Shown piece by piece: positions 7,906 through 16,362 of a DNA stretch of 64,000 nucleotides (within the stretch, counting starts at the first letter, position 1; each line of letters opens with the position of its first letter). The position numbers and the translations under genes were made by a program. The stretch covers positions 1-64,000 of the forward strand of contig JAQZBU010000005.1 of assembly GCA_029237735.1 (NCBI GenBank), read 5' to 3'. The notes beneath the pieces were generated by a model. That model searched no databases. It was not told the origin of the DNA and worked only from the letters and a program-made list of their open reading frames with translations. The DNA is from Ramlibacter sp. (lineage in GTDB: Bacteria; Pseudomonadota; Gammaproteobacteria; Burkholderiales; Burkholderiaceae_C).

Positions 7906-8703
7906 TCAGCGGATTTTTGTCAGGCGTTCGCGGGCGGCTACGGCGGCTTCGGACTGCGGGTAGGCTTTGATCAGCTCGTCGAGCGTGCGGCGGGCGCCGG
8001 GCGTGTCCTTCAGCTCGATCTGGCAGTTGGCAATCGACAGCACGGCCTCGGCGGCGCGGGGGTGGTCGGGCGCCTGCGCCAGGAGTGCACGGAAATTGCC
8101 GATGGCGCCGCGGTAGTCGCGGTTGGCGTACTGCGAATTACCTAACCAGAACAGCGCCGTGGGCCGGAAGCCGCTTTGCGGGTAACGCTTGATGAAGTCC
8201 GCGAAAGCAGTCTGCGCCTGCGCGAAGTCGCCTTTGCGGAAGATGGCCAGCGCGGCTTCGAAGTCTCGCGATTCGTTGGGGTCGGCGATGAACTCCTTGC
8301 CGTCCACCGACACCTTTGAGGGTTCGAACTTGCGCAGTCGCTCTTCAACGCCCGAGGCGATGTCTTTCTGGCGGCGCTGCAGGTCGGCGATTTCGCGCAG
8401 CAGCTGCTCGTTCTGGCCAGTGGTGCGCGCGAGATCGCCGCGCAGTGTCTCGATCTGCGTCTGCAGCTCCAGCAGGCTGCGCCGCATCTGGCTGATCTCC
8501 TGGCGCTGGGTCTCGGAATCGCGCTCAGCGGCGACGCGCTGGGCTTCCACGCGCTGGCGCAGCTCGAGGATGGCGCGGCGGGCCTCGTCGTCCTCGAACA
8601 GGGCGGCTGATGCCGCGCCGCTGCCCAGCAGGCACAACGCGGCCAAGCCTGCCCCGAGCGCGGCTCGCAACACGGGGAATCGTGGGTGGGTGAGGCTGCT
8701 CAT
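7906..8703 (-). CDS. cpoB: cell division coordinator CpoB (YbgF)
   Basis: 265 residues with a signal peptide ending near GSGAASA-A, an N-terminal coiled coil (about 35-115, rich in EARRAILELRQRVEAQ-type heptads) and C-terminal TPRs (about 140-260, including RDFEAALAIFRKGDFAQAQ and PTALFWLGNSQYANRDYRGAI). This is the periplasmic partner of TolA and PBP1B that couples outer-membrane constriction to septal peptidoglycan synthesis. Its ATG shares one base with the pal stop (TGATG), so it is coupled to pal and is the last tol gene here. Length is normal. Confidence 0.95.
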   Translation of the reverse strand: MSSLTHPRFPVLRAALGAGLAALCLLGSGAASAALFEDDEARRAILELRQRVEAQRVAAERDSETQRQEISQMRRSLLELQTQIETLRGDLARTTGQNEQLLREIADLQRRQKDIASGVEERLRKFEPSKVSVDGKEFIADPNESRDFEAALAIFRKGDFAQAQTAFADFIKRYPQSGFRPTALFWLGNSQYANRDYRGAIGNFRALLAQAPDHPRAAEAVLSIANCQIELKDTPGARRTLDELIKAYPQSEAAVAARERLTKIR

Positions 8704-9233
8704 CAGCGGTACACGAGCTCGGCTCGGCGGTTTTTCGCCCAGGAGGCCTCGTCACTGCCCGGCGCCGCGGGCTTTTCCTTGCCGAAGCTCACGGCTTCAA
8801 CCTGGGTATCGGTCACGCCCAAGAGGCCGAGCGCGCGGCGCACGGCCTCGGAGCGGCGCTGGCCCAGGGCCAGGTTGTACTCGCGGCCGCCGCGCTCGTC
8901 GGTATGGCCTTCGATGTTGACCCGGCGGCCGTTGTTGGACTTGAGGAAGCGCGCGTGGGCCTCGATGAGCGACTGGAACTCCGGCTTGATGACGTAGCTG
9001 TCGTAGTCGAAGTACACGATGCGCGCCACGTTCGCGGGGCCCTGCGTGGTGCCGATGGCGGAGTCGGTCACCACCGGGGCCACGCTGCTTTGCGTGCCGC
9101 CACCTCCTCCTGACTGGCCGCCCGGTACGGTGCTGGCGCTCTTGTCCTCCACCGGCACATCACTGAGCGGGACGCTGGAGCAGCCGGCCATTGCTACGGC
9201 CACTGTCAGGGCCAGGAAAAGTCGCTTGATCAT
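8703..9233 (-). CDS. pal: peptidoglycan-associated lipoprotein Pal
   Basis: The tracked ORF begins far upstream in the wrong frame of tolB; the real gene starts at ATG 9233 (MIKRLFLALTVAVAMAGCSS), preceded by TAGGAGG. 176 residues: lipoprotein signal with lipobox AMAGC (Cys 17/18), a Gly/Ser linker and the OmpA-like peptidoglycan-binding domain with VYFDYDSYVIKPEF and NIEGHTDERG. Pal is anchored in the outer membrane and interacts with TolB and peptidoglycan. Overlaps cpoB by one base and follows tolB after 23 nt. Confidence 0.97.
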   Translation of the reverse strand: MIKRLFLALTVAVAMAGCSSVPLSDVPVEDKSASTVPGGQSGGGGGTQSSVAPVVTDSAIGTTQGPANVARIVYFDYDSYVIKPEFQSLIEAHARFLKSNNGRRVNIEGHTDERGGREYNLALGQRRSEAVRRALGLLGVTDTQVEAVSFGKEKPAAPGSDEASWAKNRRAELVYR

Positions 9234-9256
9234 CCAAATACCTCCTAAAGGAAAAA

Positions 9257-10537
9257 TCATTTCTGGAACGGACCCCAGTCCGGTTCGCGAATATCGCCGC
9301 CCTTGCCCGCGAGACGGGCCTTGATCTTGCCGTCCAGCGTGGTCGTCATGAGGGCTTCCTGGCCATTTTGCCGCGTCGCGTACACGATCAGGCGGCCATT
9401 GGGGGCAAAGCTGGGGCTTTCGTCGGCCGTTGTGTCGGTGATCGAGTGCACCGTGCCGCTGCCCAGTTCCATGACCTGTAGCTTGAAGGCCCCGCTGACG
9501 CGCGAAATGTAGGCCAGCCATCTTCCGTCCGGGCTCATGGCGGGTGATATGTTGTAACTTCCGGTAAAGGTGACTCGCTCTGGGTTCCCGCCGCCCGTGG
9601 CCATTCGGTAAATCTGCGGCGCGCCGCCCCGGTCGCTCACGAAATAGATGCTGCGGCCGTCCGGCGAGTACAGCGGCTCCGTGTCGATGCCGGCCGATTG
9701 CGTGAGCCGACGGGGCTCGCCGCCGTTGGAATCGATGGTGTAGAGCTGCGAGCCGCCGTCGCGGCTGAGTGTCACGGCCAGCGTGCGGCCGTCCGGCGAC
9801 CAGGCCGGCGCGCTGTTGGAGCCGCGGAAGTTGGCGATCAGGCGGCGCCTGCCAGTGAGAACTTCGTGCACGTACACCACCGGCTTGCGCGACTCGAAAG
9901 AGACGTAGGCGATTCGCGCGCCGTTGGCCGACCACGCGGGCGAGATGATGGGCTCGCCGCTGGCCAATGCGGACTGCGCGTTCTCGCCGTCGGCATCGGC
10001 CACCCACAGGTTGTAGCGGGTGCCGGCCTTGGTGACGTAGGCGATGCGGGTGGAAAAAACGCCCTTCTCGCCGGTGAGCTTCTCGTAGATGTAGTCGGCG
10101 ATGCGGTGGGCCGCCAGGCGCAAGTCGCCCACGGTGACGGCGTAGCTCTGGCCACCCAGGTCTTGCCCGCGCACGACGTCCCAGAGGCGGAAGCGCACGT
10201 CGTAGCGGCCGTCGGCCAGGCGGGTGACGCTGCCGGCCGCGAGTGAATCGGCGCCCTTCTGCCGCCACGGCGTCAAGTCGGGGCGGCTGCCTTCGTCAAG
10301 TGCGGAGCCAGCCGCGTCGATGGCGCGGAACTGCCCACTGCGCTCCAGGTCGGCCTGGATGATCGCGCCAATCTTCTGCGGTGCGTCGGCATCGCCGCGG
10401 AACGGCGCCACCGCGATCGGAAGCTGCGTGAGCCCCACGCCTGTCACTTCGACGCGGAACTGCGCCAGGGCGGGCAGCGCGAGGCCACCCAGCAAACCGA
10501 CTATCTGGCGTCGTCGCCACGGTGCAGCATTATTCAT
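9257..10537 (-). CDS. tolB: Tol-Pal system beta-propeller protein TolB
   Basis: 426 residues. Signal peptide (RRRQIVGLLGGLALPALAQ), N-terminal D1/D2 domain, then a six-bladed propeller with repeated SPDGR signatures (APAWSPDGRTLAVT, EPLYSPDGRSIYFVS, SPAMSPDGRWLAYIS). TolB is the periplasmic link between TolA and Pal. tolQ, tolR and tolA, which usually precede tolB, are not here: the next gene upstream is a glycosyltransferase in the same direction, 18 nt away. A GAAGGAAAG stretch about 11 nt before the ATG can serve as ribosome binding site. Confidence 0.97.
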   Translation of the reverse strand: MNNAAPWRRRQIVGLLGGLALPALAQFRVEVTGVGLTQLPIAVAPFRGDADAPQKIGAIIQADLERSGQFRAIDAAGSALDEGSRPDLTPWRQKGADSLAAGSVTRLADGRYDVRFRLWDVVRGQDLGGQSYAVTVGDLRLAAHRIADYIYEKLTGEKGVFSTRIAYVTKAGTRYNLWVADADGENAQSALASGEPIISPAWSANGARIAYVSFESRKPVVYVHEVLTGRRRLIANFRGSNSAPAWSPDGRTLAVTLSRDGGSQLYTIDSNGGEPRRLTQSAGIDTEPLYSPDGRSIYFVSDRGGAPQIYRMATGGGNPERVTFTGSYNISPAMSPDGRWLAYISRVSGAFKLQVMELGSGTVHSITDTTADESPSFAPNGRLIVYATRQNGQEALMTTTLDGKIKARLAGKGGDIREPDWGPFQK

Positions 10538-10555
10538 GTTTGTACGTCTTTCCTT

Positions 10556-11404
10556 CTATCGTCGATACAGTTCGGTGATGACGGCCGTCCCTCCCCGGCC
10601 TGCTTGGGCGAGACCGACTTCGGCGCGGGTGATTGTGCCTTGAGCGCGCTCGAGCACACGCTCACGATTTCCCGCCTCCTGGCTACGGTCGTTCTCGCGG
10701 TGCCAGAGATGGAACACTTCAGTCGCCAGGAAGCCATTCTTGCGCATGCAACCCTGGTGGTGCAGCCGCAGCACAAGGTCGGCATCCTCGTGGCCCCAGC
10801 CGGTGAAGATCTCGTCGAAGCCGTTGACGGCCTCGAAGTCACGGTACCAGACACCGAAATTGCAGCTTCGGATCCCTTTCCAGCGGAACTGCCGTTCTAC
10901 ACGGCCAAAGTCGCTCCCCCAGTAAAGAAGATGCGTCAATTTGTTAACTTGACCGGCGACGCGTAGTTTTAGCCAGTCCCCGGCACTCAAGGCGCTCAAG
11001 TCCACTTCGCGCCGTTCGACACGGCGGGTGAGCGGCTCGCTCAGAAGCACGCGGCTGCCGTTCACGAAGTGCCCTTGCTGCGCGAGCTGGCGATGCCCGC
11101 GCACGAACTGCGGGCGCGGCACGCAATCGCCATCGAGGAAAACGAGGTAATCGGCGCGGGCGTGAAGCGCACCCAGATTGCGCGCGCGCGCCGCGGTAAA
11201 CCCTTCGTCCGGATGCCACACATGGAGCACGGGGCACGGAAAGGCGGGCAAGCCCTGGCGTAGCGCGGCTACCTGTTCGGGCCGTGAGCCATCGTCGGCG
11301 ACCACGACCACGTCATCGGGACCGCATTGCGGGGCCAGTCCTCTGAGGACCGGCAGCAGCGCATAGACGCGGTTGTAGGTAAGGACGACGAAGGCCGTCT
11401 TCAT
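10556..11404 (-). CDS. family 2 glycosyltransferase with galactosyltransferase-like C-terminus
   Basis: Start placed at ATG 11404 (MKTAFVVLTYNR); the longer tracked ORF reads back into the neighbouring gene out of frame. 282 residues. GT-A fold: nucleotide-binding start VVLTYNR, VADDGS, DXD-type LDGDC, and a C-terminal acceptor motif NFGVWYRDFEAVNGFDE...GWGHEDADL that matches the Glyco_transf_7C region. It should transfer a sugar from a nucleotide donor at the cytoplasmic face, most likely to LPS core or another surface glycan. The ATG overlaps the stop of the next gene (ATGA), so the two form one unit. Confidence 0.88.
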   Translation of the reverse strand: MKTAFVVLTYNRVYALLPVLRGLAPQCGPDDVVVVADDGSRPEQVAALRQGLPAFPCPVLHVWHPDEGFTAARARNLGALHARADYLVFLDGDCVPRPQFVRGHRQLAQQGHFVNGSRVLLSEPLTRRVERREVDLSALSAGDWLKLRVAGQVNKLTHLLYWGSDFGRVERQFRWKGIRSCNFGVWYRDFEAVNGFDEIFTGWGHEDADLVLRLHHQGCMRKNGFLATEVFHLWHRENDRSQEAGNRERVLERAQGTITRAEVGLAQAGRGGTAVITELYRR

Positions 11405-12168
11405 GGCTCTCGCGAAGCATCGGCGCCTTCGCGCTGCATCAGCCACAGCTTGACGTAGCGGTAATACGTGCCCTCGGCGTTCGATACCGCCAGCATGAAA
11501 CCCCAGCGCCCGTCCAGGAACCCCAGACGCAGCACGTAAGTGCGCACGAAGGCCCACAGGCCATGCAAGATTGCGCGCCCGAGCGACCCCTTGCGGTTGC
11601 TCGACGTCATGTCGCGGGCGCTCGCCGTCGAATAGCGATTGACCTTCTCCAGAACCGACTCCATCGTGCGAAAGCTGTAGTGAATGATGGGTTCACGCAA
11701 TGTGCCCACAGGGCCATTGACCTCGAGGTTGGCATGCAGGAAATGCTCGGTAAAGCGTGCCTTGCCGCGCCGGGCCAGCCGCCGCGTGTAGTCGGGGCGC
11801 CAGCCGCCGTGGTTCATGAAACGCCCGCAATACATGGAGATGCGCGGCACGCGGAAGCCATCCACCGTGGCGTTGTCGATGGCTGCGCGGATTTCTTGCG
11901 CGAGCGCCGCGCTGATGCGCTCGTCGGCGTCCAGGGAGAAGAACCAATCTCCCTTGGCCATGTCGATCCCGCGGTTGTTTTGCGGCCCGTAGCCCGGCCA
12001 GTCGGTGGTGAGCACCGTGGCGCCTTCGGCACGGGCCAGGGCGGCGGTGTCGTCGGTGCTGCCCGAATCGAGCACGATGACCTCGTCGGCGAAGCGGGCA
12101 GACCGCACGCAGTCCACGATGTTGAGTGCTTCGTTCTTGGCGACGATGATGATGCTCAAGCTCGTCAT
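11401..12168 (-). CDS. WaaE/KdtX-like LPS core glycosyltransferase (GT2)
   Basis: Start at ATG 12168 (MTSLSIIIVAKNEA) agrees with the family N-terminus; the tracked start at 12198 adds ten residues and cannot be excluded. 255 residues. Motifs: AKNEALNIVDCVRSA, LDSGSTDDT, NNRGIDMAKGDW, LDADER (DXD) and the family's MNHGGWRPDYTRRLARRGKA-like acceptor segment. WaaE-type enzymes add a beta-linked hexose to heptose I of LPS core. The gene is divergent from msbA, the lipid A flippase, which supports a role in LPS assembly. Confidence 0.85.
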   Translation of the reverse strand: MTSLSIIIVAKNEALNIVDCVRSARFADEVIVLDSGSTDDTAALARAEGATVLTTDWPGYGPQNNRGIDMAKGDWFFSLDADERISAALAQEIRAAIDNATVDGFRVPRISMYCGRFMNHGGWRPDYTRRLARRGKARFTEHFLHANLEVNGPVGTLREPIIHYSFRTMESVLEKVNRYSTASARDMTSSNRKGSLGRAILHGLWAFVRTYVLRLGFLDGRWGFMLAVSNAEGTYYRYVKLWLMQREGADASREP

Positions 12169-12301
12169 GTCGCGAAGTGCCCGTGCCCGCGACGGCATAA
12201 TCCGGTCATTCGATCCATCGACTGATTATTGCACCCCCTCCCATGGACACAGGCCCTACGGTGATCGTCACCGGTCAGCCGCGAGCGGTCGCAGCCGCGT
12301 C

Positions 12302-14029
12302 GTGATCCGCATCGACTACACCGCCGTTCGCTGGCTCGCACCGTACTTCGGCCGGGCCCGCGCAGCGTGGGCGCTGGCAATTGCGGGGACGATCGTCGCA
12401 TCGGCCACCGAGCCGCTGGTGCCGGCCCTGCTCAAGCCCTTGCTGGACCAGGGCTTCCAGGGCGGAGGCTTCCCGCTGTGGATGGTGCCGGCCACCCTGC
12501 TGCTGATCTTCGCCGTACGCGGCATGGCCGGCTTCCTGGCCGACATCGCGCTGGCCAAGATCACGCAAGACGGCTTGAAGCTGCTGCGCCAGGACATGTT
12601 CGCGCGCTTGCTCGATGCGCGGCTGTCGCTCTTTCGCGAGCAGAACGCAACCGCGCTGTCGAACACCGTGGTTTTCGAGGTACAGAACGGCGCGACCATG
12701 CTGGTCAACTCCGTCATCGCCCTCCTCAAAGACAGCGTCTCGCTCATTGCGCTGCTGGGATACCTCCTGTACCTCAACTGGCAGCTGACGCTGATCGTGT
12801 TCCTGATCGTCCCAGGCGTGGCCCTGCTGATTCGCACCGTGTCCCGGCGCCTCTATCGCATCGCCCGCAACACGCAGACCGCCACCAACGATTTGGCCTA
12901 TGTCGTCGAGGAGAACGTGCTTGCAGCCCGCGTGGTGCGGCTGCACGGCGGGCAGGCCGAGCAGGCGAGCCGCTTCGCCGGTTTGAGCGGCTCACTGCGC
13001 CGCCTGGCGATGAAAACCGCCGTTGCGCAAGCGTCCATCACGCCCCTGACCCACATGCTGGCGGCGCTCGCGTTGTCCATCGTGATCAGCATTGCACTGT
13101 GGCAAAGCCGGGACGGCATCACCGTGGGCACCTTCGCTTCGTTCATCACCGCAATGTTGATGCTGATCGCACCGATCAAGCGGCTCTCGGAAGTGGCAAG
13201 CCCGATCTCACGTGGCCTGGCCGCGGTGCAGCGCGCCATCGACCTTGTCCAGAAGACCCCGCCGGAAACCGGCGGCGACTACGCACCAGGCCGCGCGCGC
13301 GGGCACATCGAGTTGCAGGATGTCGGCGTGCGCTACCGTGAGGATGGCCCGCCCGCTCTCGATGGCGTCTCACTCGCTATCGAGCCGGGGCAGGTAGTGG
13401 CCCTGGTCGGACCCTCCGGCTCCGGCAAGACCACACTGGCAAACCTGCTGCCCCGCTTTGTGCTGCCCACCCGCGGCCGCGTGCTGCTGGACGGCTGCGA
13501 TGTAGAGCTATGGCGGCTCGACGCACTGCGCAGCCAGTTTGCACTCGTGAGCCAGGACGTCGTCATGTTCAACGACACGCTGGCCGCGAACATCGCTCTC
13601 GGGGGCGAGCCCGACCATCGACGGCTGGCCGACTGCGTGAGGGCGGCCAACCTCCAGGATTTTGTGGCGGCGCTGCCCGAGGGCCTGCAGACGGTGACCG
13701 GCCACAACGCCATGTCGCTCTCGGGTGGCCAACGCCAACGCCTTGCGATCGCCCGTGCCCTCTACAAGGACGCTCCCGTGCTGATTCTGGACGAGGCCAC
13801 TTCCGCCCTCGACACGGTTTCCGAACGACTGGTACAGGAAGCGCTGCAGCATCTGATGGTGGGCCGCACCACGCTCATCATCGCGCACCGGCTCTCCACG
13901 GTCGAACATGCCGACCGCGTGGTCGTGCTGGACGAGGGCCGCCTGGTGGAGCAAGGGAGTCACGCTGAACTGCTGGCGCGCGGCGGGCTCTATGCGCGCC
14001 TGCACGCGCTTCAGTTCACATCGGCATGA
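12302..14029 (+). CDS. msbA: lipid A export ABC transporter MsbA
   Basis: The tracked ORF starts inside the divergent glycosyltransferase; the native start is probably the GTG at 12302 (VIRIDYTAVRWLAPYF), giving 575 residues, the usual MsbA length. An N-terminal six-helix membrane domain is followed by the nucleotide-binding domain with Walker A GPSGSGKTT (~370), signature LSGGQRQR (~474), Walker B VLILDEATSALD (~494) and the H-loop IIAHRLST. MsbA flips core-lipid A across the inner membrane. No strong Shine-Dalgarno precedes the GTG. Its stop overlaps the next start (ATGA). Confidence 0.9.
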   Translation: MIRIDYTAVRWLAPYFGRARAAWALAIAGTIVASATEPLVPALLKPLLDQGFQGGGFPLWMVPATLLLIFAVRGMAGFLADIALAKITQDGLKLLRQDMFARLLDARLSLFREQNATALSNTVVFEVQNGATMLVNSVIALLKDSVSLIALLGYLLYLNWQLTLIVFLIVPGVALLIRTVSRRLYRIARNTQTATNDLAYVVEENVLAARVVRLHGGQAEQASRFAGLSGSLRRLAMKTAVAQASITPLTHMLAALALSIVISIALWQSRDGITVGTFASFITAMLMLIAPIKRLSEVASPISRGLAAVQRAIDLVQKTPPETGGDYAPGRARGHIELQDVGVRYREDGPPALDGVSLAIEPGQVVALVGPSGSGKTTLANLLPRFVLPTRGRVLLDGCDVELWRLDALRSQFALVSQDVVMFNDTLAANIALGGEPDHRRLADCVRAANLQDFVAALPEGLQTVTGHNAMSLSGGQRQRLAIARALYKDAPVLILDEATSALDTVSERLVQEALQHLMVGRTTLIIAHRLSTVEHADRVVVLDEGRLVEQGSHAELLARGGLYARLHALQFTSA

Positions 14030-16353
14030 CGATGGACCCGTCCGCAGTTCACGACGTCGGCACCCCGCCCTCGCGCGCGTGGCAGAACATGGTGGCCGTC
14101 GCACTGGCCGTCCTGGGCTTCTCCGCGCCCCTGTCGACCGCCGGCGTGGCCGTCGCATTGGTGGCGCTGGTGGTGCTGGCACTCGCGCGCGCCCCGGCGG
14201 TGTGGCGGCTTGCACCGTGGAAAGAGCCGGTGATGGGGGCGGGGCTCCTGCTCCTGGCGTTCATCGCCGCGCACACCCTCTGGCTCTCGGGCTGGACCGA
14301 AACAACGCTCCATACGATCAATCGCTACCACGAGCTGCTATTTGCACCGCTGCTGCTCGTGTTGATGCAGGACGCTCGCCACCGGCGCCTGTTCGTACGC
14401 GCGCTTATTGCCGGTGCCGTACTGCTCTCCATCGTCCATTGGGCGTCCCTGCTGGAGCCCGAATTGCGCGACGTGTTGCACTCCCGCCGCATTTCTGCCG
14501 GCTTTGCTTTGGCTGTATGCGCTTTCATCGTATTGATGCGAGCGCGCGGCGCGGCCAACCCCTGGCCTCGCCGTGCGCTGTCGGCATTTCTCGCGCTGAC
14601 GGTCATGTACGCCATCGACGGGCGCACCGGCCACGTGGTCCTGCTGGCGCTTGCTTCCTGGGCGGCGTGGATGCACAGCCCGCCGCGCTTGCGGTGGGCG
14701 TCCGCCCTGGGGGGCCCGGCGGTGCTGATCATCCTGGCGATGAGCTCTTCCGCCGTGAGCAACCGCCTGCAAGAGACCATGAGCGGCACCGCACGTTCCG
14801 GACCGCAGCACGAACTGAGCCCCACCGGGGTTCGCGTGGAACTGCTGCGGCTTGCCGGCGACCTGGCCCGAGAGCACGCCATCGCGGGAGTAGGCTTCAG
14901 CAACTACGCCCAAGCACACGAGCGGGCGGCCCTGGCCCGCCACGCCAACGATCCGGCCATCCTCCAGGAATATTGGATCCGCGCCACCAATCCGCACAAC
15001 GAGTACCTGATGCAGTTGGTGGGTGGTGGCGTCCTGGCCCTGCTCCTGTTCGTCACCTGGCTGGGGCTGACCTTCCGCGCGGCACTGCGTGTCCCCGCAT
15101 CGGCCGCCTCCGCGGGAATGCTGGCCGGAGTCGCGCTGGCTTTCGCAATAGGGAGCCTTTTCAATTCCATGCTCATGGACTTTGTCGAGGGGCATCTCTA
15201 CATTGCGCTTGTCGCGTGGCTGCTGGCCGAGCGCAGGGACCCGGCGTCCGATGTGCCGGGACACCGCGACGTGAGGCGCGTGCTGGTCATCGCGACGCGA
15301 CAAATCGGTGATGTCCTGCTCACCACACCGCTCATCCGAAAGGTTCGCGGCCGCTGGCCCGGCGCTCGCATCGAGGTGCTGGGATTTTCCGGCACGCTCG
15401 GCATGCTGCGCGGAAATGCCGACGTGGACGCCCTGGTCGAGACCCCTTCTCGCCCCGGCTGGCTCGGCTTGTGCGCCCTGGTCGCAAGGCTGTGGCGCCG
15501 GTATGACCTCGCCCTGGTCACCGACCCTGGGGATCGCGCCCACTTGCTGGGCTGGGTCGCGGCGGGGTGTCGCAACGGCATCATTCCCGCCGCGAGCGGC
15601 AGCAACTGGTGGAAGCGCATGCTGCTGGATCAAGTCGTCGTGGCAGCGGGCGATCTAGGTACCGTCCATGTGGCGACAGAGAAGCAATCGCTGCTTGCCG
15701 CTTTGACCGATGCGGGTGCCGAGCCTGCGACCGCTGTGATCCCTCCGGCCGCCGCGCCGCTGCCCGCCGCGGCCAGCGCCGCGCTTGCGCCCGACGCCGT
15801 CGTCATCCATGCGCCCTCGATGTGGCCCTACAAACAGTGGCCCCTGGGCCACTTCGAGTCGCTCGTCAAGGCGCTGCTGGCCGACGGCCGGCAGGTGGTG
15901 CTGACGGGGAGCGCCGGTGAACGCGACCAGTCATGCGTGGCGCAGTTGCGCGCGCTGGCGCCGCCGCCGCAACTGCTCGACCTGTCGGGACAGCTGGATT
16001 TCAATCAGTTGGTCACCCTGTTCCAGGGTGCCGCGCTCTACATCGGGCCCGACACTTCGGTCACGCATCTAGCCGCAGCCACGGGGGTGCCGGTCATTGC
16101 CATATTCGGCCCGACCAATCCCATGCGCTGGGCCCCGTGGCCGCGGCGCTCGGACGAGCCGATCGCCTTTGTTCGTGCGAAAGCCGCGCAACAAGTGGGC
16201 AATGTCACGGTGCTGCAAAGCGGGTTGCCATGCGTGCCGTGCGGCCGTGCCGGCTGCGAAGACCATCGGCAAAGCCGCAGCGACTGCCTCATCGACATTA
16301 CGCCGCAGCAAGTCCTCGAACAGGCTCGAGCGCTGCTGGCCTCGCGGCGCTGA
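14026..16353 (+). CDS. fusion protein: O-antigen ligase-like (WaaL/Wzy_C) + GT9 heptosyltransferase
   Basis: One uninterrupted 775-codon frame. Residues ~20-400 form a polytopic membrane protein with about ten hydrophobic segments and a periplasmic loop carrying GVRVELLRLAGDLARE...GVGFSNYAQ and NPHNEYLMQLVGGG, the Wzy_C/WaaL signature with the conserved H of PHNEYL. Residues ~415-775 are a GT9 domain (RRVLVIATRQIGDVLLTTPLIRK; YKQWPLGHFESLV; YIGPDTSVTHLAAATGVPVIAIFGP) like WaaF/WaaQ. WaaL joins O-polysaccharide to core in the periplasm, whereas GT9 acts in the cytoplasm; the C-terminus of a WaaL-like protein is cytoplasmic, so the topology allows both. Overlaps msbA by 4 nt. No frameshift or internal start is evident. 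Confidence 0.85.
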   Translation: MTMDPSAVHDVGTPPSRAWQNMVAVALAVLGFSAPLSTAGVAVALVALVVLALARAPAVWRLAPWKEPVMGAGLLLLAFIAAHTLWLSGWTETTLHTINRYHELLFAPLLLVLMQDARHRRLFVRALIAGAVLLSIVHWASLLEPELRDVLHSRRISAGFALAVCAFIVLMRARGAANPWPRRALSAFLALTVMYAIDGRTGHVVLLALASWAAWMHSPPRLRWASALGGPAVLIILAMSSSAVSNRLQETMSGTARSGPQHELSPTGVRVELLRLAGDLAREHAIAGVGFSNYAQAHERAALARHANDPAILQEYWIRATNPHNEYLMQLVGGGVLALLLFVTWLGLTFRAALRVPASAASAGMLAGVALAFAIGSLFNSMLMDFVEGHLYIALVAWLLAERRDPASDVPGHRDVRRVLVIATRQIGDVLLTTPLIRKVRGRWPGARIEVLGFSGTLGMLRGNADVDALVETPSRPGWLGLCALVARLWRRYDLALVTDPGDRAHLLGWVAAGCRNGIIPAASGSNWWKRMLLDQVVVAAGDLGTVHVATEKQSLLAALTDAGAEPATAVIPPAAAPLPAAASAALAPDAVVIHAPSMWPYKQWPLGHFESLVKALLADGRQVVLTGSAGERDQSCVAQLRALAPPPQLLDLSGQLDFNQLVTLFQGAALYIGPDTSVTHLAAATGVPVIAIFGPTNPMRWAPWPRRSDEPIAFVRAKAAQQVGNVTVLQSGLPCVPCGRAGCEDHRQSRSDCLIDITPQQVLEQARALLASRR

Positions 16354-16362
16354 GCGCGGCGC

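Noticed and set aside
8703-10268. 521-codon ORF joining antisense-like sequence to Pal
   Set aside because: Its first two thirds are an out-of-frame reading of tolB; Pal starts at 9233 with a strong ribosome site.
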